Shown: piece after piece, positions 1 through 8,130 of the stretch
Numbering within the stretch: the stretch's first letter is position 1
How the letters are laid out: each line of letters begins with the position of its first letter
NCBI GenBank assembly: GCA_017577925.1
Contig: PKQU01000002.1
Coordinates: 1-33,894 of the forward strand
Source: Bacillota bacterium
GTDB lineage: Bacteria > Bacillota > Bacilli > Calditerricolales > Calditerricolaceae
Length of the DNA stretch: 33,894 bases
Direction: 5' to 3'
Translations under genes and position numbers: made by a program
Notes under the pieces: model-generated
Told to the model about the DNA's origin: nothing
Databases searched by the model: none
Seen by the model: only the letters and a program-made list of their open reading frames with translations

Positions 1-2
1 AG

Positions 3-242
3 TCGGCAAGCGATGCCGCGCTCATGCAGTGGGGACGCACGCTCCGCCGCTGGCGCGAGGCGATTCTGGCCTACCACACCTGGCGTGTTTCAAACGGCTA
101 CACGGAGGGCGTTCACACCAAGATCAAACTGCTCAAACGAATCAGCTACGGGTTCCGCAACCGCGAAATCTATGTGCGAAAGATGCTCCTCGCTTTTATG
201 CCCTTGGCTTGGTTGACCTCCCATCCACAGTTATTGACTTAG
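3..242 (+). CDS. ISL3-family transposase, C-terminal fragment
   Basis: About 79 residues are open from the window edge to a TAG stop, so the 5' part lies outside. The visible part reads SNGYTEGVHTKIKLLKR, then SYGFRN, then a hydrophobic tail. This resembles the C-terminal end of DDE transposases of the ISL3 (IS204/IS1001/IS1165) family, where the N-x-x-x-EG motif carries the last catalytic acid. The frame runs toward gyrA and is convergent with it. The AT-richer text just after the stop, ending near GAGCC at about 247, could be the outer end of the element, but no partner end is visible. Whether the copy is intact cannot be judged. The ISL3 assignment is from motif resemblance only. Confidence 0.75.
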   Translation, partial: SASDAALMQWGRTLRRWREAILAYHTWRVSNGYTEGVHTKIKLLKRISYGFRNREIYVRKMLLAFMPLAWLTSHPQLLT

Positions 243-431
243 AGCCGAGAAAGTTACGTCCTTATGGACTTCCGTTTTCTCACGGCGAAATCGAGTCTGC
301 CACGCAACAAATCCTCCGTCAAGAAAAAACGTGCGGAAACGGCAGCCACGCCACCCCCTCCTTCTCACCAATGGGAAGGGGAACAATCCGTGCCAAACAC
401 GCCAACCGGAAGAACCCTCATTCTCCAGCAT

Positions 432-456
432 AAAAAAGCGGGGGATCACCCCCCGC
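432..456 (-). terminator. Rho-independent terminator of gyrA
   Basis: On the minus strand, immediately after the gyrA stop, a GC-rich hairpin (arms GCGGGGG and CCCCCGC around a short loop) is followed by six T residues. This closes the dnaN-gyrA gene run and separates it from the convergent transposase fragment. The roughly 185 bases between the transposase stop and this hairpin show no credible gene. Confidence 0.85.
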
Positions 457-457
457 C

Positions 458-2899
458 TTACGCTTCTTCATCCTTGTCGGCGTCTTGTTCGACACGGGCC
501 ACCGTGGCCACCTCTTCCCCGTCCTCCATGCGGATCAGGCGTACCCCCTGCGTATTGCGGTGCAGAACGGGGATATCGGCAACATGGAGCCGGATCACCA
601 CGCCACCCGAAGAAACGATCATCAAGTCGTCGCCTTCCTCGACAACCTTCAAGCCAACGATGGGGCCTACACGCTCCGTCAGGTTGATCGTCAGGATCCC
701 CTTGCCTCCCCGAGACTGCACGCGGTATTCGTCAATCGGCGTCCGCTTGCCAAACCCGTTGGCCGTCACGGCCAGAACATCGGTGCCGTCGCGGACGACG
801 TCCATATCGATGACAGCGTCGCCCTCCTCCAGGGTGATGCCCTTCACCCCCGTCGCCGCACGGCCCATCGGACGCACGTCATCCTCGGGGAAGCGAATCG
901 ACAACCCCAAACGGGTGCCGAGGAGAATGTCCCGCTTACCGTCGGTGAGGCGAACCCCCACCAATTCGTCATCGTCGCGCAAGTTGATGGCGAACAGGCC
1001 GCCTTTGCGGATGTTCTCAAACTCGCTGAGGGCCGTCTTTTTGACGATGCCCTGCTTGGTGGCAAAAAAGAGGTAGGCTTCCTCATCAAAGGAGGCCACC
1101 GGAATGACGGCGTTCACCTTCTCGCCCGGCTCGATCTGGATCAAGTTGACCAGGGCGATGCCCCGCGCGGTGCGGCCGAATTCCGGCACCTCATACGCCT
1201 TGAGGCGGTAGACTTTCCCTTTGTTCGTGAAGAACAGGAGGTAGTGGTGCGAATTGGTGATGAACAGGTGCTGGACGAAATCGTCTTCGCGGGGACTCAA
1301 ACCTTGCACGCCCCGCCCGCCGCGCTTCTGGCTGCGGTAGGTGGAGACGGGCATGCGCTTGATGTACCCGCGATGGGTCAGGAGAACCACCACGTCTTCC
1401 TCGGGGATGAGGTCCTCTTCGTCAATGTTGTCCACGTCGGCGGTGATGCGCGTGCGCCGCGCGTCGCCGTACTTCTCCTTGATCTCCTTCAGTTCCTCGG
1501 CAATAATCGCGAGAATCTTCTTTTCATCGGCAAGGATGGCCCGCAGCTCGGCGATCTTTTGCACCAGCTCGGCGTACTCGGTCTCGATCTTCTCCCGCTC
1601 CAAGCCGGTAAGGCGCTGCAGACGCATGTCCAGGATGGCCTGGGCCTGCTCCTCGGTAAGGCCAAATTGTTCCATCAGGCCGCCTTTGGCCTCGTCCACC
1701 GTATGCGAGGCGCGAATCAGGGCGATGATGGCGTCGATGTGGTCAAGGGCGATGCGCAACCCCTCGAGGATGTGCGCCCGCGCCTCCGCCTTGCGCAGGT
1801 CATATTGGGTGCGCCGGCGGATCACCTCTTTTTGGTGATCGAGGTAGTGGACGAGCACCTCTTTCAGGTTGAGCACCTTCGGCTCCCCGTTGACGAGGGC
1901 CAGCATGTTCACGCCGAAGGATGTCTGCAGCGCCGTGTGCTTGTACAAGTTGTTCAGTACCACCCGCGGATTGACGTCGCGGCGCAGCTCGATGATGACA
2001 CGCATCCCCTCGCGGCTCGACTCGTCGCGCAGATCGGTAATGCCGTCAATCTTCTTATCGCGGACGAGCTCGGCAATCTTCTCGATCAGCTTGGCCTTGT
2101 TCACCTGGAAGGGAATCTCCTCAACGACGATGCGCGTCTTGCCCCCGCTGGCCTCCTCGATCGAGCACTTGGCACGGATATCGATGCTGCCGCGGCCCGT
2201 CTCGTAGGCGCGGCGGATGCCGTCCTTGCCGAGGATAATGCCCCCCGTCGGGAAATCCGGCCCCTTGATTTTGGTCATCAATTCCTTGACCGTCGCCTCG
2301 GGGTTCTCAATGAGCAGGAGCAGGGCGTCGATGGTTTCCCCCAGGTTGTGTGGCGGGATGTTCGTGGCCATTCCCACGGCGATTCCCGCCGCCCCGTTGA
2401 CCAGCAGGTTGGGAAAGCGGGCCGGCAGGACGAGGGGCTCCTTCTCCGTGCCGTCGTAGTTGTCGCCAAAGTCGACGGTATCCTTGTTGATGTCGCGGAG
2501 AAGCTCCGTGGCCAGCGGCGCCAGGCGAGCCTCGGTGTACCGCATCGCCGCCGCGGCGTCGCCATCGACGGAGCCGAAGTTGCCGTGGCCGTCCACGAGA
2601 GGATAGCGGCAGGAGAAGTCCTGCGCCAGGCGAACGAGGGACTCGTACACCGCCGCATCGCCATGCGGGTGGTATTTCCCGATGACGTCGCCGACGATGC
2701 GGGCCGACTTGCGGTGCGGCTTGTCCGGCGTCAGCCCCATCTCGTTCATCGCATACAGAATGCGCCGGTGCACCGGCTTGAGCCCGTCCCGGACATCCGG
2801 CAGGGCGCGGCTGACGATGACGCTCATCGCATAGTCCAGGAACGAGCTCTTCATTTCCTCGGAAATGTCGACTGCCTGAATGCGCGGTTCCGTGCTCAT
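458..2899 (-). CDS. gyrA: DNA gyrase subunit A
   Basis: GyrA forms the A2B2 gyrase that introduces negative supercoils using ATP; it holds the DNA-cleaving tyrosine. The 813-residue product is full length for a Bacillus-type GyrA. The winged-helix and tower region carries the catalytic Tyr121 in AAAAMRYTEARL. The quinolone region reads HPHGDAAVYE at 77-86. The C-terminal beta-pinwheel begins after the GyrA box QKRGGRG (524-530), the mark of a true supercoiling gyrase rather than ParC. The ATG is preceded by a GGAGG site eight bases away. It follows gyrB by about 60 bases and ends at a strong terminator. Ala82 stands where many species have serine (see findings). Confidence 0.98.
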   Translation of the reverse strand: MSTEPRIQAVDISEEMKSSFLDYAMSVIVSRALPDVRDGLKPVHRRILYAMNEMGLTPDKPHRKSARIVGDVIGKYHPHGDAAVYESLVRLAQDFSCRYPLVDGHGNFGSVDGDAAAAMRYTEARLAPLATELLRDINKDTVDFGDNYDGTEKEPLVLPARFPNLLVNGAAGIAVGMATNIPPHNLGETIDALLLLIENPEATVKELMTKIKGPDFPTGGIILGKDGIRRAYETGRGSIDIRAKCSIEEASGGKTRIVVEEIPFQVNKAKLIEKIAELVRDKKIDGITDLRDESSREGMRVIIELRRDVNPRVVLNNLYKHTALQTSFGVNMLALVNGEPKVLNLKEVLVHYLDHQKEVIRRRTQYDLRKAEARAHILEGLRIALDHIDAIIALIRASHTVDEAKGGLMEQFGLTEEQAQAILDMRLQRLTGLEREKIETEYAELVQKIAELRAILADEKKILAIIAEELKEIKEKYGDARRTRITADVDNIDEEDLIPEEDVVVLLTHRGYIKRMPVSTYRSQKRGGRGVQGLSPREDDFVQHLFITNSHHYLLFFTNKGKVYRLKAYEVPEFGRTARGIALVNLIQIEPGEKVNAVIPVASFDEEAYLFFATKQGIVKKTALSEFENIRKGGLFAINLRDDDELVGVRLTDGKRDILLGTRLGLSIRFPEDDVRPMGRAATGVKGITLEEGDAVIDMDVVRDGTDVLAVTANGFGKRTPIDEYRVQSRGGKGILTINLTERVGPIVGLKVVEEGDDLMIVSSGGVVIRLHVADIPVLHRNTQGVRLIRMEDGEEVATVARVEQDADKDEEA

Positions 2900-2961
2900 C
2901 CCTTCCCTCCGTTCCAGCGAGATTGCCGCCCCGATTTACGCCGGGGAAGACCGGCGTCCGG

Positions 2962-4878
2962 TCAGATGTCCAGGTTGCGGACGAACTTGGCGTGTTCTTG
3001 GATAAATTCGCGGCGCGGCTCGACGCGGTCGCCCATCAGCATTTCGAACACCCGGTCTGCCTCGATGGCGTCTTCAAGGGTGACCTGGAGCAGGGTGCGG
3101 CTTTCCGGGTCCATCGTCGTCTCCCACAACTGGTCGGCGTTCATCTCGCCAAGCCCTTTGAAGCGGGTAATCTCCGGCTCCCCTTTGCCGCCCATCTCCT
3201 GCAGGATGGCTTCCTTCTCCGTTTCGCTGTGCGCATAGCGGACCACCTTGCCCTTGCGGATGCGATACAACGGCGGCTGGGCGATGTAGACGTAGCCGGC
3301 CTCAATCAGCTCGCGCATGAAGCGGTAGAAGAAGGTGAGCAGGAGCGTGCGGATGTGCGCACCGTCGACGTCGGCATCGGTCATGATGATGATCTTGTGG
3401 TAGCGCGCCTTGCTCAGGTCGAAGTCGTCGCCGATCCCCGTGCCGATGGCGGTGATGATGGCGCGGATCTCCTCGTTGGACAGGATCTTGTCGAGGCGGG
3501 CCTTCTCCACGTTGAGAATCTTCCCGCGCAGGGGAAGAATGGCCTGGTACTGCCGGTCACGCCCCATCTTGGCCGAACCGCCGGCCGAATCCCCCTCGAC
3601 GAGGAACAACTCGCTCATCGCCGGGTCGCGCGAGGCACAATCGGCCAGCTTTCCCGGCAGCGATGCGGCGTCGAGGGCGTTCTTGCGCCGCGTCAGCTCA
3701 CGGGCGCGGCGCGCGGCCTCGCGGGCGCGAGCGGCCAGAACGGCCTTCTCCACAATCTTCCGCGCCACCACGGGGTTTTCCTCGAGAAACGTGGCAAACC
3801 GTTCGGCAAAGAGCGATTCGACGATGCCGCGCACCTCGCTGTTGCCGAGCTTCGTCTTCGTCTGCCCCTCGAACTGCGGCTCGGGAATGCGCACGTTGAC
3901 AATGGCGGTCAGGCCCTCGCGGACATCGTCGCCGGTCAGGTTGGTGTCGGCGTTCTTGAGCAGGTTATGCCGGCGCGCATACTCGTTGATCACGCGGGTA
4001 AGGGCGCTCTTGAAGCCCACCTCATGGGTGCCGCCTTCGGTGGTGTGGATGTTGTTGGCGAAGGAATACAGGTTCGTCGCGTAGCCGTCGTTGTACTGCA
4101 GGGCCACTTCGACGAAAATACCGTCCTTCTCTCCGCTGACGTAGATGGGCTCGGGGTGCAGCACGTTGCGGCTCTTGTTGAGGGTTTTGACGAAGGAAAC
4201 GATGCCGCCCTGGTATTGGAAAACCTCTTGCTTCCCCGTCCGTTCATCGACCAGCGTGATGCGCAGGCCGGCGTTGAGATACGCCAGCTCGCGCAGCCGG
4301 TTGGCCAGCGTGTCGTAGTCAAACGACGTCGTCTCGGTGAAGATCTCGGGATCGGGCTTGAACGTCACCCGCGTCCCCGTTTCGTCCGTCTCCCCGACCA
4401 CCTTCAACTCGTGGTCGGGATTTCCCCGCGTATAGCGCTGGCGGTGGATCTTGCCGTCGCGCTTCACCTCCACCTCCAGCCACTCCGACAGGGCGTTGAC
4501 AACGGAGACGCCGACGCCGTGCAAGCCGCCGGATACCTTATACACCCCGCCGCCGAACTTCCCGCCGGCGTGGAGCACGGTAAGCACCGTCTCCACCGTC
4601 GACTTGCCGGTCTTCTCGTGGATACCGGTGGGAATCCCGCGGCCGTTGTCGATGACGGTAACGCTGTCGTCAGGGTGCACGATCACCTGGATGTCGTCGC
4701 AAAAACCGGCCATGGCCTCGTCGATGCTGTTGTCCACCACTTCCCATACCAGGTGGTGCAGCCCGCGGACTCCCGTCGAGCCAATGTACATCCCCGGGCG
4801 TTTGCGCACCGCCTCGAGGCCCTCGAGAACCTGAATTTGGCTTTCGTCGTAGGTGTGTTGCTTCTGCTCAAGGCTCAA
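2962..4878 (-). CDS. gyrB: DNA gyrase subunit B
   Basis: ATPase subunit of gyrase. The 638-residue protein has the GHKL ATP-binding fold with DNGRGIP at 78-83 and GLHGVGVSVVNAL at 118-130. A transducer domain follows, then the TOPRIM metal site with EGDSAGG from E428 and DADVDG from D501, then the C-terminal QPPLYR region. The start is a TTG that overlaps the TGA stop of remB (TTGA), with AGGTGA a few bases upstream. This implies translational coupling. The length equals that usual for Bacillus GyrB, which favours this TTG over a later start. Confidence 0.97.
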   Translation of the reverse strand: MSLEQKQHTYDESQIQVLEGLEAVRKRPGMYIGSTGVRGLHHLVWEVVDNSIDEAMAGFCDDIQVIVHPDDSVTVIDNGRGIPTGIHEKTGKSTVETVLTVLHAGGKFGGGVYKVSGGLHGVGVSVVNALSEWLEVEVKRDGKIHRQRYTRGNPDHELKVVGETDETGTRVTFKPDPEIFTETTSFDYDTLANRLRELAYLNAGLRITLVDERTGKQEVFQYQGGIVSFVKTLNKSRNVLHPEPIYVSGEKDGIFVEVALQYNDGYATNLYSFANNIHTTEGGTHEVGFKSALTRVINEYARRHNLLKNADTNLTGDDVREGLTAIVNVRIPEPQFEGQTKTKLGNSEVRGIVESLFAERFATFLEENPVVARKIVEKAVLAARAREAARRARELTRRKNALDAASLPGKLADCASRDPAMSELFLVEGDSAGGSAKMGRDRQYQAILPLRGKILNVEKARLDKILSNEEIRAIITAIGTGIGDDFDLSKARYHKIIIMTDADVDGAHIRTLLLTFFYRFMRELIEAGYVYIAQPPLYRIRKGKVVRYAHSETEKEAILQEMGGKGEPEITRFKGLGEMNADQLWETTMDPESRTLLQVTLEDAIEADRVFEMLMGDRVEPRREFIQEHAKFVRNLDI

Positions 4879-5183
4879 TGCGCTTCACCTTCGCTTTCGT
4901 CCGTCCCCTTTGGGCGCAGGCGACGCGCGCCAACATCGGCCGCGCGCACACCGAACGCCCGCCGCTTCAGCGTGGTCGACGAAATGGGCGAGCCGTACAA
5001 CCCGTGGGTCGTCACCACGTAGGATTTGACGGCATCGGCGGCAACGGCCACATAGCGGCCCCTCGCCTGATGAGCCTCCACAAACTCACGTGTCCGCTTG
5101 GATGCCGAGATCAGCTTTTCATCCAGTATCGCCACCACATCCCGTGCCCACACCGTGCAATCGCCGCCAAGGTGGATAAACAT
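4875..5183 (-). CDS. remB: RemB/YaaB family protein (DUF370), extracellular matrix regulator
   Basis: Member of the DUF370 family found between recF and gyrB in Bacillales. B. subtilis RemB (YaaB) is tied to control of biofilm matrix genes, and the related RemA is a DNA-binding regulator. The product starts MFIHLGGD, has the family core KSYVVTTHGLYGSPISSTTL, and ends with a charged tail RRLRPKGTDESEGEAH. The tail makes it about 20 residues longer than the roughly 81-residue B. subtilis protein. The start chosen is the ATG nine bases after GGAAGG. An ATG three codons earlier overlaps the recF stop (ATGA) and is also possible. The specific function here is inferred from family and position. Confidence 0.88.
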   Translation of the reverse strand: MFIHLGGDCTVWARDVVAILDEKLISASKRTREFVEAHQARGRYVAVAADAVKSYVVTTHGLYGSPISSTTLKRRAFGVRAADVGARRLRPKGTDESEGEAH

Positions 5184-5188
5184 TCCCC

Positions 5189-6313
5189 TCATCCTTCCGG
5201 TTGAATCTGCCCCTGCTCGACGCGGTAGCGGGCGGCGTGTCGCACCAACTCGTGGTCCACGCCCTCCACCCCCGTTGCCGTCACAAAGGTCTGCACGCGA
5301 TCCTGGATGGCCGACAAGAGATGAAGCTGTCGGCTGGCATCCAGTTCCGATAGGACATCGTCCAAAAGCAGAATGGGCGCCTCGCCCACCGCTTCCCGGA
5401 TGAATTCGATTTCCGCCAGCTTCAGGGCCAGCGCTACGGTGCGCTGCTGGCCCTGTGAGCCAAAGGTTTGCACACAGTAGCCGTTCACAAAAAAAGCGAG
5501 GTCGTCACGATGCGGCCCGACCAGGGTGACGCCGCGCTCGCGTTCGCGCGGGCGAAGCTGGGCAAGCTCCTCCTGTACCCGGGCGCGCACGGCCTCCTCC
5601 TCGACGTCGACGGCGTCAAGGGACACCGTCGACACGTACCGCAGGGAGAGGGTTTCGGTTTCCTGGGTGATCGCGGCGTGGATGGCGCGGGCCCATCCCT
5701 CTAATTTTCGCACAAAGGCCAGCCGTTTGCGAAGCAGTTTCGCCGCCAGGGTGGCCAGTTGCTCGTCGTAAACGGACAGAAGCGGCTCCACCGCACGACC
5801 GGCCGTCCGGGCCGTTTTGAGCAGCTCGTTGCGCTGGGCCAAGGTCTTGAGATACGCACTCAAGTCGTGGAGGTAGGCCGAACTGACCTGGCCGATGGCC
5901 ATGTCCAGAAAACGGCGCCGGTGCTGCGGCGAGCCTTTGACCAGGCTGAGATCCTCCGGGGCGAACAGGACGGCATTCAGGTGCCCCACGTACTCGCTGA
6001 GACGCCGCTTTTCGACGCCGTTCACCTTGACCGTTTTCCCTTTTGGGCCCAGCCGCACCTCGAGGCGCACCCGCCGCCCGTCCTCCCGCTCGGCGCGCCC
6101 TTTGACCCCCGCCGCCTCCTGTCCCCACTGCACGAGCTCGCGATCGCGCGCGCTGCGGTGGGACCTGGCAAAGGCCAGCACGTGGATCGCCTCAAGGAGG
6201 TTGGTCTTGCCCTGTGCGTTGCGGCCGACAAACAGCGTCACCGGCGCGTCGAAGGTGAGGTGCAGGGCGGCATAGTTGCGGAAACGGTCCAGGACCAATT
6301 CGGTCAGCCGCAC
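5189..6313 (-). CDS. recF: DNA replication and repair protein RecF
   Basis: SMC-like ATPase that helps load RecA at single-strand gaps with RecO and RecR. The 374-residue protein starts VRLTELVLDRFRNY, the usual RecF N-terminus. It carries a Walker A GRNAQGKTN at 30-38, the family segments FAPEDLSLVKGSPQ and RRRFLDMAIGQ, a signature motif GSQGQQRT, and Walker B with DDVLSELD. The frame stays open 44 codons further upstream, but that part overlaps yaaA and has no family similarity. The GTG five bases after the yaaA stop is therefore taken. It lies between yaaA and remB, as in Bacillus. Confidence 0.95.
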   Translation of the reverse strand: MRLTELVLDRFRNYAALHLTFDAPVTLFVGRNAQGKTNLLEAIHVLAFARSHRSARDRELVQWGQEAAGVKGRAEREDGRRVRLEVRLGPKGKTVKVNGVEKRRLSEYVGHLNAVLFAPEDLSLVKGSPQHRRRFLDMAIGQVSSAYLHDLSAYLKTLAQRNELLKTARTAGRAVEPLLSVYDEQLATLAAKLLRKRLAFVRKLEGWARAIHAAITQETETLSLRYVSTVSLDAVDVEEEAVRARVQEELAQLRPRERERGVTLVGPHRDDLAFFVNGYCVQTFGSQGQQRTVALALKLAEIEFIREAVGEAPILLLDDVLSELDASRQLHLLSAIQDRVQTFVTATGVEGVDHELVRHAARYRVEQGQIQPEG

Positions 6314-6318
6314 GGTTC

Positions 6319-6570
6319 CTATGCGTCCTCCGTCCGGTTGCCGTCGCGACGTGCCACGCGCACCTGAAGCCGACCGTCGACCGCCACCACGTCGCCCGGA
6401 TGCAGCTTGCGTCCGCGCCGTGTCTCCCGCTCCCCGTTCACGCACACCTCGTGGGTCGCGAGAAAGGATTTGGCCTGTCCACCCGTGGCGATGACGTCGG
6501 CCAGCTTGAGCAGCTGCCCCAACGTAATGATGTCCGTGGAGATGTACACGGTTCGCTCGGCCATGCTCAT
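6319..6570 (-). CDS. yaaA: S4-domain RNA-binding protein YaaA
   Basis: Small S4-domain protein of 83 residues, always between dnaN and recF in Bacillales. The S4 motif is visible as ITLGQLLKLADVIATGGQAK followed by VCVNGERETRRGRKLHPGD, a fold that binds structured RNA. Family members are linked to ribosome-related RNA binding; the precise substrate is not visible here. The ATG has GGGAGGGG upstream at good distance. An ATG two codons later is an alternative. It lies 23 bases after dnaN and five before recF, so it is co-transcribed with both. Confidence 0.92.
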   Translation of the reverse strand: MSMAERTVYISTDIITLGQLLKLADVIATGGQAKSFLATHEVCVNGERETRRGRKLHPGDVVAVDGRLQVRVARRDGNRTEDA

Positions 6571-6593
6571 CCTTCCCCTCCCAGGGCGCGCCG

Positions 6594-7730
6594 TCAGTAC
6601 GTGCGCACGGGCAGGATGAGGTGCAACGTCCAGTCGTGGTCGGTTGGCTTGAGCACGAACGGGCTCATTGCCCCCGTGAAGCGGATCGCCACCTCCGGCG
6701 CATCGACAGCGCGCAGGGCATCCATCATGTACTTGGCATTAAACGCGATCTTGAGTTCTTCCCCTTCCACCGCGCGGGCCGCGACCGCCTCGGTGACCTT
6801 CCCGATCTCCGGGCTGTGCGATGAAAGTTCCACGGTCTGGTCGGGGCGTACCCACAGCTTGACCACGTTGTTTTTTCCGTCCTTGGCGATCAAAGAGGCC
6901 CGCTCGATTGCGGCTAGGAATTCCTTCGTCTCAACCACGAGGTTGGTTTTGCTGGCGGTCGGGATAATGCGCGACGTATCCGGATACGTACCCTCCAGCA
7001 GGCGCGAGTAGAACAGGATGTGCTTGCCTTTCACAATCAGCTGGTTCTGGGCCACGGAGACATCCACCAACTCGCGGGTTTCCTCCAGCGTCCGGGCCAG
7101 CTCCTGCAGGCTCTTTCCGGGCACCACAACGGAAACGCGCGCCTCGGCATCCGCTTCCACCTGTGCCGTTCGGGTTGCCAGACGATGGCTATCGGTGGCC
7201 ACAAAGCGCAGGCGACCCTCTTCCAGCGTCCACTGCACGCCGGTGAGAATGGGACGCGTTTCCGATGCGGACACGGCAAACACCGTCTGCCGGATCATCG
7301 TCCGCAGCAGGTCGCTCGGTACGGCAAAGCCGATCCCCTCTTCCACCTGCGGGAGACGGGGGTAATCGTCGGCGTCCATCCCGTTGAGGTGGAAGGCTGA
7401 CGGGCCGGATCGCAACGCAACCGTAAACCGCTCGTTTACTTCGATTTCCACCGTGTCGCCAGGAAGTTTGCGGATGATGTCCAGAAAGTACGAAGCCGGG
7501 ATGACCACGCTGCCCGGTTGCTGGAGGTGCACGAGGATGCGGTCGTCCTCCTCGCACGGAACGGTGCACTGAATGGCTACATCCGAATCGCTTCCGGTCA
7601 GGGTGACGCCGTATGGGTCTGCCACCATCTTTACGCCGGTCAGGATGGGGATGGTCGTGCGTGCCGATACGGCTTTGGCAGCCTGTTGCAGGGCGCTCAC
7701 CAGGCGACTGCGATCAATGGTGAGTTTCAT
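6594..7730 (-). CDS. dnaN: DNA polymerase III sliding clamp (beta subunit)
   Basis: Ring-shaped clamp that tethers the replicative polymerase to DNA. The 378-residue protein starts MKLTIDRSRLVSALQQ and shows the three repeated clamp domains, with TIPILTGVKM in domain I, ETRPILTGVQW in domain II and the C-terminal tail LILPVRTY that forms part of the peptide-binding pocket. GGAGG lies seven bases upstream of the ATG. Its own promoter is visible in the dnaA-dnaN gap, and dnaA ends with a terminator, so dnaN may be expressed separately from dnaA. Confidence 0.97.
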   Translation of the reverse strand: MKLTIDRSRLVSALQQAAKAVSARTTIPILTGVKMVADPYGVTLTGSDSDVAIQCTVPCEEDDRILVHLQQPGSVVIPASYFLDIIRKLPGDTVEIEVNERFTVALRSGPSAFHLNGMDADDYPRLPQVEEGIGFAVPSDLLRTMIRQTVFAVSASETRPILTGVQWTLEEGRLRFVATDSHRLATRTAQVEADAEARVSVVVPGKSLQELARTLEETRELVDVSVAQNQLIVKGKHILFYSRLLEGTYPDTSRIIPTASKTNLVVETKEFLAAIERASLIAKDGKNNVVKLWVRPDQTVELSSHSPEIGKVTEAVAARAVEGEELKIAFNAKYMMDALRAVDAPEVAIRFTGAMSPFVLKPTDHDWTLHLILPVRTY

Positions 7731-7847
7731 GGCACTCCTCCACCTTTTGGATCAACACCAGCATAGCAAACAGGACGGAACAGGGCCAAGTTGCCTTGTC
7801 CACAGTGGCCAGCAGCGTGGCACGTTACATGAGGTCCATATCATCTA

Positions 7848-7876
7848 ATTATTGCGCAGTACCGAAAGGGTGTCAA
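7848..7876 (-). promoter_or_regulatory. Sigma-A promoter of dnaN
   Basis: Read on the minus strand: TTGACA (7876-7871), 17-base spacer, AATAAT (7853-7848). The predicted start is about 110 bases upstream of dnaN. A DnaA-box variant (TTGTCCACA, 7796-7804) lies in the resulting leader, which could link dnaN expression to DnaA. Confidence 0.7.
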
Positions 7877-8066
7877 CGCGCGAAGGGATGGTTCATACGT
7901 GTACCCCGGGGAGGTATAGCGGATGCAGATCGGTATCCTTCCGATTTGGATCGATTCGCCTGCATCTGGCATACGCGGTTTATGTCTTGCATAAGATGAT
8001 CTTTTGGGACTCGTCATCATCGTCATCAGCGATGTGGTCACAGTGGATAACTTCCTGCAGGGCAAG

Positions 8067-8106
8067 AAAAAACGCCTATGCACATGTGGACAACCTGTGC
8101 ATAGGC
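8067..8106 (-). terminator. Terminator of dnaA with a DnaA box in its loop
   Basis: A perfect 11-bp inverted repeat, GCCTATGCACA (8074-8084) and TGTGCATAGGC (8096-8106), encloses an 11-base loop beginning TGTGGACAA, a one-mismatch DnaA box. On the minus strand the stem is followed, after one base, by six T residues. It lies 24 bases after the dnaA stop codon, so it reads as an intrinsic terminator of dnaA. Confidence 0.8.
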
Positions 8107-8130
8107 CAGGGAGAGTTATACACAACTGGG

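Larger units (their letters stand above)
7796..8124. other. dnaA-dnaN intergenic region, second part of oriC
   Basis: The 400-base gap holds scattered DnaA boxes with one mismatch to TTATCCACA: TTGTCCACA (7796-7804), AGTGGATAA (8042-8050), TGTGGACAA (8085-8093) and TTATACACA (8116-8124). It also has an AT-richer patch around 7839-7853. In B. subtilis the origin is bipartite and unwinding occurs between dnaA and dnaN, so this is the expected place for the unwinding element. No long AT run or clear DnaA-trio tract could be confirmed. No gene is seen in the gap. Confidence 0.6.

Noticed and set aside
485..5022. Very long plus-strand open frames opposite gyrA and gyrB (over 900 and nearly 700 codons)
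   Set aside because: They mirror the codon pattern of the real minus-strand genes in GC-rich DNA and show no recognisable domains.
8014..8028. Triplet run TCATCATCGTCATCA as a possible DnaA-trio tract
   Set aside because: The repeat does not give the 3'-GAT-5' trio on either strand in a consistent frame.
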